Positions 26,600 through 34,627 are shown, counted from the stretch's first letter. The stretch is 64,000 nt of DNA from Phycisphaerales bacterium (GCA_035627955.1 DASPKU010000001.1:124001-188000), one strand, 5' to 3'. Made by a program: numbers and translations. Notes: generated from the letters alone by a model not told the origin.

Positions 26600-27445
26600 T
26601 CACGCCGGGTACGTCGCGCTGGTGCGGTCCGTCTCCCACACCGTGATTTGCCGCAGCGCGACCCCGCGCGCCTCCGCCGCCACGGCCTCGCGCAGCAGCC
26701 CGAAGAACACCTTGGCGATGTTCTCGACCGACGGGTTTACGCCCCCGCGCTCCACGCAGAACTCCTCCGTGTCCACGTTGAGGTGCTTGTGGTCGAAGCG
26801 GTCGATGATCGCCCGCTGTGCCACGCGCTCGAGCGTCTGCAGGTCAAACCCCACCCCCGCCGCGTCCCCGACCGGCACCTCCACGCACGCTTCGAACTGG
26901 TAGTTATGGCCATGCCCGCTGGGGTTGTTGCACTTGCCGAACAGCTCGCGGTTCTTCTCCGGGCTCAGTGTGGGCACGTTCAGCCGGTGCGCGGCCGCGA
27001 AGTCGAACCGCTGCCGCAGCAGCCCCACAGCCCCAACCTGTCCGTCCCTCGTGAGCATTTCCACAGAATAGGTGGGGCTGAGCATCCACCGCACCGACTC
27101 CAGCCGCACCGTCCCATTGGGCCCCCGCCTCGCCTCCTCCACGATCTCGCGCTCCAGCCCCGGCAGCGCCCGCGCAAGCAGGGCCAGTGGGTCCACCAGC
27201 GCATTGTTTGCGCACGCCTCTTCGACCATTGGTAACACCGCCCGCCTGACGGACTTATCCACGGCCTTGATGTCAATCAAGTAACCGGAGGCCCCGTCCA
27301 CCTCGCCGCGGCATGACACCAGGAACTCGTAGTGACGCCCCAGTCCCACCATTGACGGCGCTCCCGCGAAGCCGTTGGGGCTCTGGGGAATCTGGGCGCC
27401 CGGGGGGTTGATCGCGACTCGCACGGCTCGGGTCAGACGCAGCAT
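26600..27445 (-). CDS. Two-domain 6-pyruvoyltetrahydropterin synthase/QueD-family protein
   Basis: A 281-residue tandem duplication of the PTPS/6-carboxytetrahydropterin synthase fold. The C-terminal domain keeps the zinc and catalytic residues: His in FAAAHRLN, the catalytic Cys and two His in KCNNPSGHGHNY, FDHKHLN, and the substrate Glu in WETDRTSATYPA. The N-terminal domain keeps fold features (VGLGRHYEFLVSCRGE, GYLIDIKAVDKSVRRAV) but lacks the HGH zinc motif, so it is probably structural. QueD-type enzymes act in queuosine (7-deazaguanine) synthesis and PTPS in pterin synthesis; which applies is not decidable as no que genes are adjacent. A TATACA -10 lies eight bases before the ATG, without a ribosome site. 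Confidence 0.86.
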   Translation of the reverse strand: MLRLTRAVRVAINPPGAQIPQSPNGFAGAPSMVGLGRHYEFLVSCRGEVDGASGYLIDIKAVDKSVRRAVLPMVEEACANNALVDPLALLARALPGLEREIVEEARRGPNGTVRLESVRWMLSPTYSVEMLTRDGQVGAVGLLRQRFDFAAAHRLNVPTLSPEKNRELFGKCNNPSGHGHNYQFEACVEVPVGDAAGVGFDLQTLERVAQRAIIDRFDHKHLNVDTEEFCVERGGVNPSVENIAKVFFGLLREAVAAEARGVALRQITVWETDRTSATYPA

Positions 27446-27453
27446 TGAAAGAC

Positions 27454-27459
27454 TGTATA
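27454..27459 (-). promoter_or_regulatory. -10 element, probable leaderless start of the PTPS gene
   Basis: TATACA on the minus strand lies eight bases from the ATG at 27445. Its complement side carries TATAGA in the plus direction, so the spot may serve divergent transcription of the lipoprotein at 27544. Confidence 0.45.
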
Positions 27460-27543
27460 GACTTCCCCCAACAAGACGGGCCGTGTGAACCCCTGTGTCT
27501 TGCATCTCGTGGGCCGCGAGGCCCCAAACAAGGAGAACGGAAC

Positions 27544-27729
27544 ATGAAGAGCGTTGCGATGCTGGCCCTGGTGGCGATGATCGGTGTGTTCGCGGTTGGC
27601 TGCGAGAAGAAGCCCGCCAACAACACGACCACCCCGGCCAAGCCCACCAATACCACGCCGGCACCCTCCAACACCACCCCGCCGCCCGCGCCGACCAACA
27701 CGACCCCGGCTCCGGCCCCGGCCAACTAA
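27544..27729 (+). CDS. Small Thr/Pro-rich lipoprotein
   Basis: A 61-residue lipoprotein. The signal peptide MKSVAMLALVAMIGVFAVGC ends at a lipobox cysteine (AVGC), followed by EKKPANN and then a low-complexity tail built of TTTPAKPTNTTPAPSNTTPP-type repeats. No folded domain can fit in the 41 mature residues; a spacer or surface-coating role is plausible. AGGAGA precedes the ATG. It lies 98 bases from the divergent PTPS gene and 50 bases before the peroxidase-like gene, which has a similar Pro-rich linker. Confidence 0.75.
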   Translation: MKSVAMLALVAMIGVFAVGCEKKPANNTTTPAKPTNTTPAPSNTTPPPAPTNTTPAPAPAN

Positions 27730-27779
27730 GTCTTCACTGACTGCTGCCGCCGCGAGCCGAGAGGCCCGCGGCGTGCTTT

Positions 27780-28628
27780 ATGCCCACCACATCCGGACGT
27801 CCCCTGACCAGCCTGGCCCTCGCCGGGTTCGTGTGCGTGATCCTGACCGCCGGTTCGGGGGCCGTCGCCCAGCCGACGCCCGGGCCTCCGCCCGCGCCGC
27901 CGGGCGACAAGCCGGCGCAGCCCGCGACGCCGCCGCAGACGAAGCCAACCGAGGAACCCGCACCGCCCGCCGTGAAGCCGGAGCGCAAGCCGCACCCCGC
28001 GCGGGACGATTCCGGGAAGCCAGAGGATCGAACGAGGCCCGAGGTCGCGCCCGACGGCAAGGGTGTGGACGTGTTCACGGAGAAGCCCGAGGACAAGAGC
28101 AAGAAACCGGAGAACACCGTGTCGCCCTACGTGCTCAACCACACCGTCAAGGACATCAGCGGCAAGGACGTCGACCTCTCCACCTACAAGGGCAAGGTGG
28201 TCGTCATCGTCAACGTCGCCAGCCGCTGCGGGTTCACCGCCCAGTACGAGGGGCTGCAGGAGCTGTACGACTCCCGCAAGGACAAGGGCCTGGTCGTGCT
28301 CGCCTTCCCCGCCAACGACTTCGGCAAGCAGGAGCCCGGCAGCGAGGCCGAGATCAAGGAGTTCTGCGAGACCAAGTTCAAGGTCACCTTCCCCATGTTC
28401 AGCAAGGTGACCGTCAAGGGCGAGAACAAGCACCCGCTCTACACCCAGCTCGCGGCCCAGCCCAAGCCGATCGGCGGCGAGCCGAAGTGGAACTTCACCA
28501 AGTTCGTGGTTGACCGCAGCGGCAACGTCGTCGCCCGCTTCGATGCGGAGAAGACCTACGTCGGCACCGCGCAGCTGGAGCCGGGGCTGATCAAGAAGGT
28601 TGACGAGCTGCTCGAAGTGAAGCAGTGA
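27780..28628 (+). CDS. Exported glutathione peroxidase-like protein
   Basis: A 282-residue protein: signal peptide (about residues 1-30), a Pro-rich linker of about 80 residues, and a C-terminal glutathione peroxidase domain beginning SPYVLNHTVKDISGKDVDLS. The peroxidatic residue is Cys150 in NVASRCGFT, and the family Trp/Asn motif is present as WNFTKFVVDRSG. The usual FPCNQFGxQEPG block reads FPANDFGKQEPG: the cysteine that resolves the disulphide in thioredoxin-dependent members is missing, so the reducing partner may differ. It probably protects the periplasm from hydroperoxides. It is twice the normal length because of the export signal and linker. Confidence 0.88.
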   Translation: MPTTSGRPLTSLALAGFVCVILTAGSGAVAQPTPGPPPAPPGDKPAQPATPPQTKPTEEPAPPAVKPERKPHPARDDSGKPEDRTRPEVAPDGKGVDVFTEKPEDKSKKPENTVSPYVLNHTVKDISGKDVDLSTYKGKVVVIVNVASRCGFTAQYEGLQELYDSRKDKGLVVLAFPANDFGKQEPGSEAEIKEFCETKFKVTFPMFSKVTVKGENKHPLYTQLAAQPKPIGGEPKWNFTKFVVDRSGNVVARFDAEKTYVGTAQLEPGLIKKVDELLEVKQ

Positions 28629-28728
28629 GCGCGGTGATCCCGGTTATCGGCGGAGTCCGCCCGCGGCTTGAGCGAGATGGACCTGCAGGTCCAGGAGTCG
28701 GGTGGCGCGGTGTTTCGGGGGCCGCAAA

Positions 28729-28930
28729 CAGCCGCAGGTTAAGCCATGACAACCGTTGTACAAGCCACGACAACGGCTGTTGAGGCCTCAACAGCCGCAG
28801 GTTAAGCCACGACAACCGTTGTACAAGCCACGACAACGGTTGTTGAGGCCTCAACAGCCGCTGGTTAAGCCACAACAACGGTTGTAGAAGGCTCAACAAC
28901 GGCTGTGGAAGGCTGAACAATCGTTGTGGG
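28729..28930. repeat. 63-bp tandem repeat built from 21-bp palindromic subunits
   Basis: Two nearly identical 63-bp units (28729-28791 and 28792-28854) and a more diverged third follow each other without spacers. Each unit is three 21-base variants, most carrying CAAC-nG-GTTG type palindromes such as CAACCGTTG. The array fills most of the 457-base gap between the peroxidase-like gene and gspF; nothing else was seen there. Confidence 0.85.
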
Positions 28931-29073
28931 CGGGCCCACGGAACCCGACAACCGCTCCCGGGCCCCATGTGCGGCGGTTTTATCGGGGCCGCACGCCTTG
29001 CGCTCAGGCGCTCCCCCGTGCGGGCGCCCGCCGCTCCTCTTCTCCTCCACTCCTTCATTCCGCCACTTCCCAC

Positions 29074-29079
29074 TACACT
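29074..29079 (+). promoter_or_regulatory. -10 element, probable leaderless start of gspF
   Basis: TACACT is placed six bases before the GTG at 29086 and preceded by CCAC, exactly as before the DUF4340 gene. No ribosome site is present. Confidence 0.5.
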
Positions 29080-29085
29080 CCCCCC

Positions 29086-30294
29086 GTGCCCACTTTCGAG
29101 TACCAGGCCCTTTCGTCCGGCGGGAAGAAGGTCGCGGGCGTCCTCGCGGGCGCCAGCGAGCAGGCGGTGCTTGCGGAGCTCGAGACCCGCCGCCTGGTGC
29201 CCGTCTCCATCCAGGAGCAGTCCGGCCCCGGAGCGGTGCTCGGCTTTTCCAAAAAACGCAAGGTCGCCGACCGCGCCCTGGGCACCAGCTACACGCAGCT
29301 GGCGGACCTCATCCGCGCGGGCGTGCCCCTGCTGCGGGGGTTGAAACTGCTGGCCAGCCGCCGCAGCAACCCCACGCTCGCGGCCGTGTTCAAGGATCTG
29401 GCCGAGGGCGTGGAGAAGGGCTCGGACCTGGGGGCAGCGATGTCCCTCATGCCCACCGTCTTCCCGCCCGTGCACGTGGCCATGGTCCGCGCCGGCGAGA
29501 AGGGCGGCTTCCTCGAGGACGTGCTCGAGCGGCTGGGCGTGCTTGTGATCAAGCAGGCGGAGCTGCGCAGCAAGGTGATCGGCAACATGGTGTACCCCAT
29601 GCTGCTCATCCTGCTGGGCGCGGGCGTGGGCGTGGCCATCTTCGGCTTCTTCATCCCCCAGTTCCGCCCCATGTTCGCCAACTTGAAGGGCGGGCTGCCG
29701 GTGCTCACCCGCATCGTCTTCGCCATCAGCGACCTCATCGGCAAGTACGGCCTCGTCACCGCCGCAACCCTCGCGGTGGGGGCCTTCGGCGTGTGGCGCG
29801 CCCTCCAGCGAGAGGATGTCCGCGAGCGCCTCGAACGCATGCGGACACGGATGTGGGTCATCGGCCCGCTCACCCGCGGCTTCGCCACCGCCCGCTTCTG
29901 CCAGCTGCTCGGCACCATGCTCGCCAACGGCGTGCCCATGCTCGCGGCGCTCAAAATCGCCAAGGACGGCACCGGCAACATCCTGCTCACCCGCGCCATC
30001 GAGAAGGCGGCGGAAGAGGTGCAGGCCGGCCGCCCCCTGGCTCAACCCCTCGCGGAGTCTGGGCTGCTGGACGACGACGTGATCGAGATGATCGCGGTGG
30101 GGGAGTCGGCCAACAACCTCGACGCCGTGCTGCTCAAGGTGGGTGAGTCGATCGAGACGCGCCTGGACCGCATGCTCGCGGCCGCCGTCCGTCTCATCGA
30201 GCCGTTGCTGCTGCTGGGCATGGCGGGCGTGGTCGGCATGGTCGCCGCGGCCGTCCTCATCCCCATGAGCAAGCTGAGCAGCTCGCTCGGATAG
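29086..30294 (+). CDS. gspF: Type II secretion inner-membrane platform protein GspF
   Basis: A 402-residue inner-membrane platform protein that couples the GspE ATPase to pseudopilus assembly. The N-terminus VPTFEYQALSSGGKKVAGVL is the family's start, then two cytoplasmic T2SSF helical domains (LADLIRAGVPLLRGLKLLAS and FCQLLGTMLANGVPMLAALK), each followed by membrane segments; AAVLIPMSKLSSSLG ends the protein. Length is normal. The GTG at 29086 is chosen because it gives the conserved N-terminus and the TACACT spacing. It is separated from gspG by a large palindromic repeat, so the two may be independently transcribed. Confidence 0.95.
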   Translation: MPTFEYQALSSGGKKVAGVLAGASEQAVLAELETRRLVPVSIQEQSGPGAVLGFSKKRKVADRALGTSYTQLADLIRAGVPLLRGLKLLASRRSNPTLAAVFKDLAEGVEKGSDLGAAMSLMPTVFPPVHVAMVRAGEKGGFLEDVLERLGVLVIKQAELRSKVIGNMVYPMLLILLGAGVGVAIFGFFIPQFRPMFANLKGGLPVLTRIVFAISDLIGKYGLVTAATLAVGAFGVWRALQREDVRERLERMRTRMWVIGPLTRGFATARFCQLLGTMLANGVPMLAALKIAKDGTGNILLTRAIEKAAEEVQAGRPLAQPLAESGLLDDDVIEMIAVGESANNLDAVLLKVGESIETRLDRMLAAAVRLIEPLLLLGMAGVVGMVAAAVLIPMSKLSSSLG

Positions 30295-30300
30295 CTTCTG

Positions 30301-30383
30301 TGGGTACCCCGCCGCTCCGCGGCGGCTCTTCTCGTTGGACGAACCACCCGCAGAGGAGCCGCCGCGGAGCGGCGGGGTACCCA
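30301..30383. repeat. Large perfect palindrome with 28-bp arms
   Basis: The arms 30301-30328 and 30356-30383 are exact complements (28 of 28), each beginning or ending with a KpnI-type GGTACC, separated by 27 bases. Each arm can itself fold (CCGCCGC with GCGGCGG). An identical 28-base arm occurs inside the secretin gene at 41554-41581. It lies seven bases after gspF and could terminate transcription, but its second location suggests a mobile repeat. Confidence 0.88.
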
Positions 30384-30485
30384 AACCTTTCATCTCCCAC
30401 CCGGAATCTTCTTCAAATTCCCGAGCGCGCCCCGGGCCCCGGCAGTATTATGAACACTAACCTCACGCGGGCGCCCGATCGGGCG

Positions 30486-30513
30486 TTGTTCCCCGTGCGG
30501 TTTGCGGTACACT
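30486..30513 (+). promoter_or_regulatory. Promoter for the gspG-onward type II secretion operon
   Basis: TTGTTC at 30486-30491 and TACACT at 30508-30513, 16 bases apart, lie 55 bases before gspG. Same form as the promoters at 16218 and 18565. Confidence 0.6.
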
Positions 30514-30568
30514 CGCGGCCCCGCCGGGCACGAGGCGCGGCGTAAGTCAGCCAGCGGAGATTCAACTG

Positions 30569-31120
30569 ATGGAGCGTCAGGCTGTTAGCACCCGTTTCCG
30601 GAGCCTCAGGTCCACTCGCGGGCTCCGCCGCGCCTTCACCCTCATCGAGGTCATGATCGTCATCCTGATCGTCCTGGCCCTGGGCGGCCTGGTCGCCTGG
30701 AACCTCATGGGCACGAAGGAGGAGGCCGACGTCAACCTCGCCAAGATCCAGATGGACCAGATCGGCGAGGCCCTCAAGCAGTTCCGCTTCCGCCACAACC
30801 GCTGGCCCACCGACGCCGAGGGCATCGCCGTCCTGTGGGACAAAGAGAAGATGACCGAGGAGAACGACCTCAAGACCTGGAAGAAGCTCCTCGAGAAGCC
30901 CGTCCCCAAGGACAAGTGGGGCAACGAGTGGGGCTACCGGCAGGTCAGCGAGCACGGCGACGAGTCCCAGTTCGACCTGTGGTCTTACGGGCCCGACCGT
31001 CAGGAGGGCACCGACGACGACATCGTTTCCTGGGAGACTGAGACCGACAGCGGCACAACGGCCGATAGTGGGAGCAGCTCCTCGTCAAGTAGCGGCAGCG
31101 GCTCCGGCGGCGGGAACTAA
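30569..31120 (+). CDS. gspG: Type II secretion major pseudopilin GspG
   Basis: A 183-residue major pseudopilin. The leader is basic (RSTRGLRRA) followed by the methylation helix FTLIEVMIVILIVLALGGLV; cleavage is expected before Phe, with Ala at -1. The globular part has the GspG landmarks: QMDQIGEALKQFRFRHNRWP, DAEGIAVLWD, and the calcium-site region DKWGNEWGYRQVSEHGDESQ then FDLWSYGPDRQEGTDDDIVS. The C-terminal tail is Ser/Gly-rich and unusual. GGAGA precedes the ATG. First gene of the seven-gene run of pseudopilins and assembly proteins that leads to the giant secretin. Confidence 0.95.
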   Translation: MERQAVSTRFRSLRSTRGLRRAFTLIEVMIVILIVLALGGLVAWNLMGTKEEADVNLAKIQMDQIGEALKQFRFRHNRWPTDAEGIAVLWDKEKMTEENDLKTWKKLLEKPVPKDKWGNEWGYRQVSEHGDESQFDLWSYGPDRQEGTDDDIVSWETETDSGTTADSGSSSSSSSGSGSGGGN

Positions 31121-31198
31121 ACCCCCGTCGGCGGTGTCTGAGTGAGTGAACGCAGGGGTGGCGGCAGCGGCGGGCGGGCTCGGAATGGAGGCTCGGTC

Positions 31199-31888
31199 AT
31201 GAAGCGCGGGTTCACGCTCATCGAACTGATGATCTGCATCGCGGTCCTGGTGGTCATCGCCGCCCTGGTGATGCCGTCGATGGACTCGATGAACGACTCC
31301 ACGCGCTTCCGCACCGCCTGCGATCAGCTCTCGTCGGTCGCCTCCGTCTGCCGCGCGGAGGCCCGCCGCACCGGCAAGCCCGTGGCGGTGGTCGCGACGA
31401 CGAACCAGGACGGCACGCAGTCGATCGTGAGCGTGCCGCTGGGCGACGCCGCCGAGGCCCCCGCAGGCACCACGCTCGAGGTTGACTCCCGCGTGCTCAT
31501 GGTGATGCCCAAGGGCATCTCCATCCATGCTGACGTGGATGGCGCTGACGTGATCGAGCCCGCGCCCGACCAGGAGGTCAGCATCGACCCGGTCGACGAG
31601 GCCACCCAGTCACTCATCATTTACTGGGCCAACGGCGCGGCCACCGCGCAGGCCCCCATCAAGGTCAAGGGCCCCGGCGGTCGCGTCGCCGGCGCCAAGG
31701 TCAACTCCTTCACCGGCACCGTCACCGTGTCCGAGGAGCCCGCCGAGACCGCCGCCACCGTCGCCCAGGCCGATGACGAGGGCGGCGAGCCCGAGACCTC
31801 CGGCGACGAGCCCGCGGAGACCACCGCGGCCAATGACACCACCGACAACGACGACACGCGCAGGCCCGACGTGTCGATGGACCCGTGA
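31199..31888 (+). CDS. Minor pseudopilin, GspH-like
   Basis: A 229-residue protein with a textbook prepilin leader MKRGFTLIELMICIAVLVVI (Gly at -1), then helix and a beta-rich part with FRTACDQLSSVASVCRAEARRTGKPVA characteristic of GspH-type minor pseudopilins. The C-terminal 60 residues are acidic and Thr/Glu-rich (ETAATVAQADDEGGEPETS) and probably disordered. The start is the ATG at 31199, preceded by TGGAGG. Position after gspG supports the GspH role; minor pseudopilins form the tip that engages substrates. Confidence 0.85.
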   Translation: MKRGFTLIELMICIAVLVVIAALVMPSMDSMNDSTRFRTACDQLSSVASVCRAEARRTGKPVAVVATTNQDGTQSIVSVPLGDAAEAPAGTTLEVDSRVLMVMPKGISIHADVDGADVIEPAPDQEVSIDPVDEATQSLIIYWANGAATAQAPIKVKGPGGRVAGAKVNSFTGTVTVSEEPAETAATVAQADDEGGEPETSGDEPAETTAANDTTDNDDTRRPDVSMDP

Positions 31889-31919
31889 CGGCGTTCGCCG
31901 CTCACGCGCTGGAGTTCGC

Positions 31920-32378
31920 ATGTCGAGGACGGCACTGACCAACCGAGCACGCCGGCGGTGGGGGAGGGGTGCCATCCTGCTCGAGTGCGTGCTCGCCCTC
32001 GCCTTGTTCGTGGCCGCGGGGCTGACGATTATGGGCATGATGGACCGCGCCGCGTCATCGGTGGCCGACACTCGCGACTACGAGATTGCCGTGGACGTCG
32101 CCCGCAGCGCGATGGCCCAGATCGAGGCCGGCATCGCCTCGCCCGAGACCCTCAACGGCCCCGTCCCGCAGTGGCGCGACGCCATGGACGCCACCTTCGA
32201 TGATGACCTGCCCGACGAGAGCGGCTGGAACCTGGAGATCACCACCGAGCCCAGCCAGTTCGACGGCCTCACGAAGGTCAGCGTCCGCGCCTTCCGTCAA
32301 GACCCCGGCTCCGAAGACGAACTCGTCTCCTACACCCTGCACCAGCTCGTGCGCCTCACCGAGGGAGGTGCAAGTTGA
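31920..32378 (+). CDS. Minor pseudopilin, GspI-like
   Basis: A 152-residue protein starting MSRTALTNRARRRWGRGAIL with a membrane helix LLECVLALALFVAAGLTIMG. The leader is atypical: GAILLECVLAL replaces the FTLIE sequence but keeps Glu at about +5, needed for pilin packing. The globular part (AVDVARSAMAQIEAGIASPE, DDDLPDESGWNLEITTEPSQ) fits GspI, as does its place between GspH- and GspJ-like genes. The stop overlaps the start of the next gene by four bases, indicating translational coupling. Confidence 0.8.
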   Translation: MSRTALTNRARRRWGRGAILLECVLALALFVAAGLTIMGMMDRAASSVADTRDYEIAVDVARSAMAQIEAGIASPETLNGPVPQWRDAMDATFDDDLPDESGWNLEITTEPSQFDGLTKVSVRAFRQDPGSEDELVSYTLHQLVRLTEGGAS

Positions 32379-33013
32379 GCCAAGCACACTCCCGCCGCGC
32401 GTTCACGCTCATCGAAGTCCTTATCGCCCTCTCCCTCATCCTCTTCCTCAGCGGCTCGCTCCTCTCCTACCTCTATTCGCTGCTCGAGCGCCGCGACACG
32501 CTTACCAAGGCCGCCGCCCAGCAGTCCGCCGCGGCCTCGATCTTCGAGCAGCTCGAGCACGACCTCGCCACCACCTTCGCCTCCGACGCCTCCGGCACCG
32601 CCGGCGTCAAGGGCGACGAGACCTCGCTCACCGTCCGCTGCCGCGGGACCAACCTCCTCTCCCGCGGCGCCGACCTCACCGATCTCCAAGGCTGCGAGCT
32701 GCGCTTCAGCGGCGGCACGCTCACCGCACGCCGCCTCTCCCAATCCCCCGGCAGCTTCGAGACAGTGGCCGACGGCGTCGAGCGCCTCCAGCTCCGCTAC
32801 TTCGACGGCACGGAATGGCTTGAGTCATTCGACAGCGCCCGCACCGGCGAGCTGCCCGTCGCGATCGAGGCGTCGCTCTGGTTCGGCGAAGCCGCGCCCG
32901 CCGGCGACGAAGGCGCGCCCGCCCCAGACGAGGCCCCCCGCGCCCCCGACCGCACCCGCACCATGGTCGTGCCCGACGGCCCCGTCGCCGCGTGGAAGGC
33001 GGGCGCCTCATGA
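32375..33013 (+). CDS. Minor pseudopilin, GspJ-like
   Basis: A 212-residue protein with the leader [20 protein letters not shown], followed by a long helix and a beta-rich domain (AASIFEQLEHDLATTFA, LTVRCRGTNLLSRG, CELRFSGGTLTARRLSQ, VERLQLRYFDGTEWLESFDS) in the manner of GspJ, the largest minor pseudopilin. The start is TTG at 32375, five bases after a strong GGAGGTG site and overlapping the previous stop. The C-terminal tail is Ala/Pro-rich. The stop overlaps the next ATG. Confidence 0.86.
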   Translation: MSQAHSRRAFTLIEVLIALSLILFLSGSLLSYLYSLLERRDTLTKAAAQQSAAASIFEQLEHDLATTFASDASGTAGVKGDETSLTVRCRGTNLLSRGADLTDLQGCELRFSGGTLTARRLSQSPGSFETVADGVERLQLRYFDGTEWLESFDSARTGELPVAIEASLWFGEAAPAGDEGAPAPDEAPRAPDRTRTMVVPDGPVAAWKAGAS

Positions 33014-34623
33014 CCCGCGCCGCAAGCTCACACCAAACGCTCGCTAACAAGGCCCGGCGCGCCGCCGTCCTCCTCGCCGTCATGCTCATCATCGTCATCG
33101 CCGCGCTGGTGGGCACGTCCGTGCTCTATACCGCCGACGCCCAGCGCGGCAGCGCGACCCTTACGCTCCAGCAGGCCCAGCTCCGCGCCGTCGCGTGGTC
33201 GGGCGTGCAGGGCGCCATGGCCCAGCTCGCGAGCCAGCGCGACGCCCTCCTCCGCGCCGAGGCCCCCGCGCTCACGACCGAATGGTCGCTCTTCGAGGGC
33301 TCCACCTCCGGCGACATCCGCCTCTCCCCACTCGACCCCAGCCAGCCCGACGCGGCAACCTCCGTGAGCGAGTCCGCCAAGCTCGACCTCAACACCGCCA
33401 CCGCCCCCATGCTCGCCAAGCTCCCCGGCCTTTCCGATGAGCTCGCCGGCAAGGTCCTCGCCGCCCGGGGGCGCGAGTTCGGCGCCCCCGAAGAGCTCGC
33501 CCGCGTCCAGGGCCTACCCGCCTCCATCCTCCTCGACGTCCCCGACGACGCCACCGCCCGCACCGCCACCCCCGCCCCCCGCGGCCTGCTCGCCCTCACC
33601 ACCACCTTCGCCTTCGACCCCAACCTCGCCCCCGACGATCAGCCCAAGGTCAACCTCTCCGGCGGCTGGTCCGAGGAGATCAAGACCGACCTCACCGCCC
33701 GCTTCCCCGAGCTCCTCAAAACCCTTGAGCCCATCCTGAGCAAGGCCGGGAAGCTCGCCAGCGACTCCGCACTCATCGCGGTTCTCCGCCGCAACAACAT
33801 CCCCGACAAGGACTGGGACGGCATCCTAGCCGTTATCACCACGACCGACGAGCAGTACAACCGCGGCCGCATCGACGTGAACCTCGCGCCTGTCGAGGTC
33901 CTCGCCGCGATCCCGGGCCTGGACCGGCCCGCCGCCGAGAAGATCGTCGATGCCCGCGCCCGCGTCGGGTCCACCGAGCGCGCGAAGCTCACCTGGCCAC
34001 TCACGCAGGGGGCGCTCACGCCCGAGCAGTTCGAGAAGGCCGCGCCCTGGCTAACCACCCGCTCGCTCCAGTGGCGCGTGCGGGTGGAGGCCCGCCTGCG
34101 CACCGCCGCCGCCCGTGAGCCGCGCCTGGGCTCCACCCTGGAAGCCGATGACGACACGCTTGACCCGCCGGGTATGGTGTGGGAGGCGGTCATCGATGTC
34201 TCCGACGCCCGCCCGCGGGTGGCCTACCTTCGCGATGTCACGCACCTGCCGGGGCTTGCCCGCCAGGCGCTGGCCAACGAGCAGGCGCAGGAAACAATGA
34301 TCGCGTCCACCCCCGCCGATTCCGGCGTGGGCGGCAATGGGGGGGCGGTATCGGACGTTCCGCCCGTTCAGCCATCGGACCGCACGAAGTCAAAGGCCGA
34401 CGCCAGCGTCGGGTCGATGAAGCGGAACACGCTCAAGGTTGACGGCGGCCTCAACCTCGGCGGCAGCAGCAAGCCCGCCGGCGGCACGGGGTCAGAAGAC
34501 TCCGCGTCACCGCCCGCAGATGATCAGGGAACGGAGACAGCTGGGGATGGCAGCGGCGGGGGCTCTCCCCCGCCAACCTCGAAGGACCGGCGGATCGGCC
34601 GCTGGCGGGGCAGGAAGGAGTAG
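33010..34623 (+). CDS. gspK: Type II secretion protein GspK
   Basis: A 537-residue protein whose N-terminus (MTRAASSHQTLANKARRAAV then LLAVMLIIVIAALVGTSVLY) is the GspK-type pilin-like anchor lacking the FTLIE leader but with hydrophobic helix. The GspK domain contains two helix-hairpin-helix-like units: KLDLNTATAPMLAKLPGLSD and RIDVNLAPVEVLAAIPGLDR. GspK caps the pseudopilus tip with GspI and GspJ. It is longer than usual (about 320 residues) because of an extra C-terminal region that is Gly/Ser/Lys-rich and disordered. The ATG overlaps the gspJ-like stop (ATGA). Confidence 0.88.
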   Translation: MTRAASSHQTLANKARRAAVLLAVMLIIVIAALVGTSVLYTADAQRGSATLTLQQAQLRAVAWSGVQGAMAQLASQRDALLRAEAPALTTEWSLFEGSTSGDIRLSPLDPSQPDAATSVSESAKLDLNTATAPMLAKLPGLSDELAGKVLAARGREFGAPEELARVQGLPASILLDVPDDATARTATPAPRGLLALTTTFAFDPNLAPDDQPKVNLSGGWSEEIKTDLTARFPELLKTLEPILSKAGKLASDSALIAVLRRNNIPDKDWDGILAVITTTDEQYNRGRIDVNLAPVEVLAAIPGLDRPAAEKIVDARARVGSTERAKLTWPLTQGALTPEQFEKAAPWLTTRSLQWRVRVEARLRTAAAREPRLGSTLEADDDTLDPPGMVWEAVIDVSDARPRVAYLRDVTHLPGLARQALANEQAQETMIASTPADSGVGGNGGAVSDVPPVQPSDRTKSKADASVGSMKRNTLKVDGGLNLGGSSKPAGGTGSEDSASPPADDQGTETAGDGSGGGSPPPTSKDRRIGRWRGRKE

Positions 34624-34627
34624 GGGT

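Noticed and set aside
28729-28930. The tandem repeat considered as a CRISPR array
   Set aside because: There are no unique spacers: units follow each other directly and no cas genes are near.
28591-30393. A 600-residue minus-strand frame crossing the 63-bp repeats and gspF
   Set aside because: Shadow of gspF. The seven-residue repeats it would encode only reflect the 21-base DNA period; the frame continues through the gspF complement without any recognisable domain.
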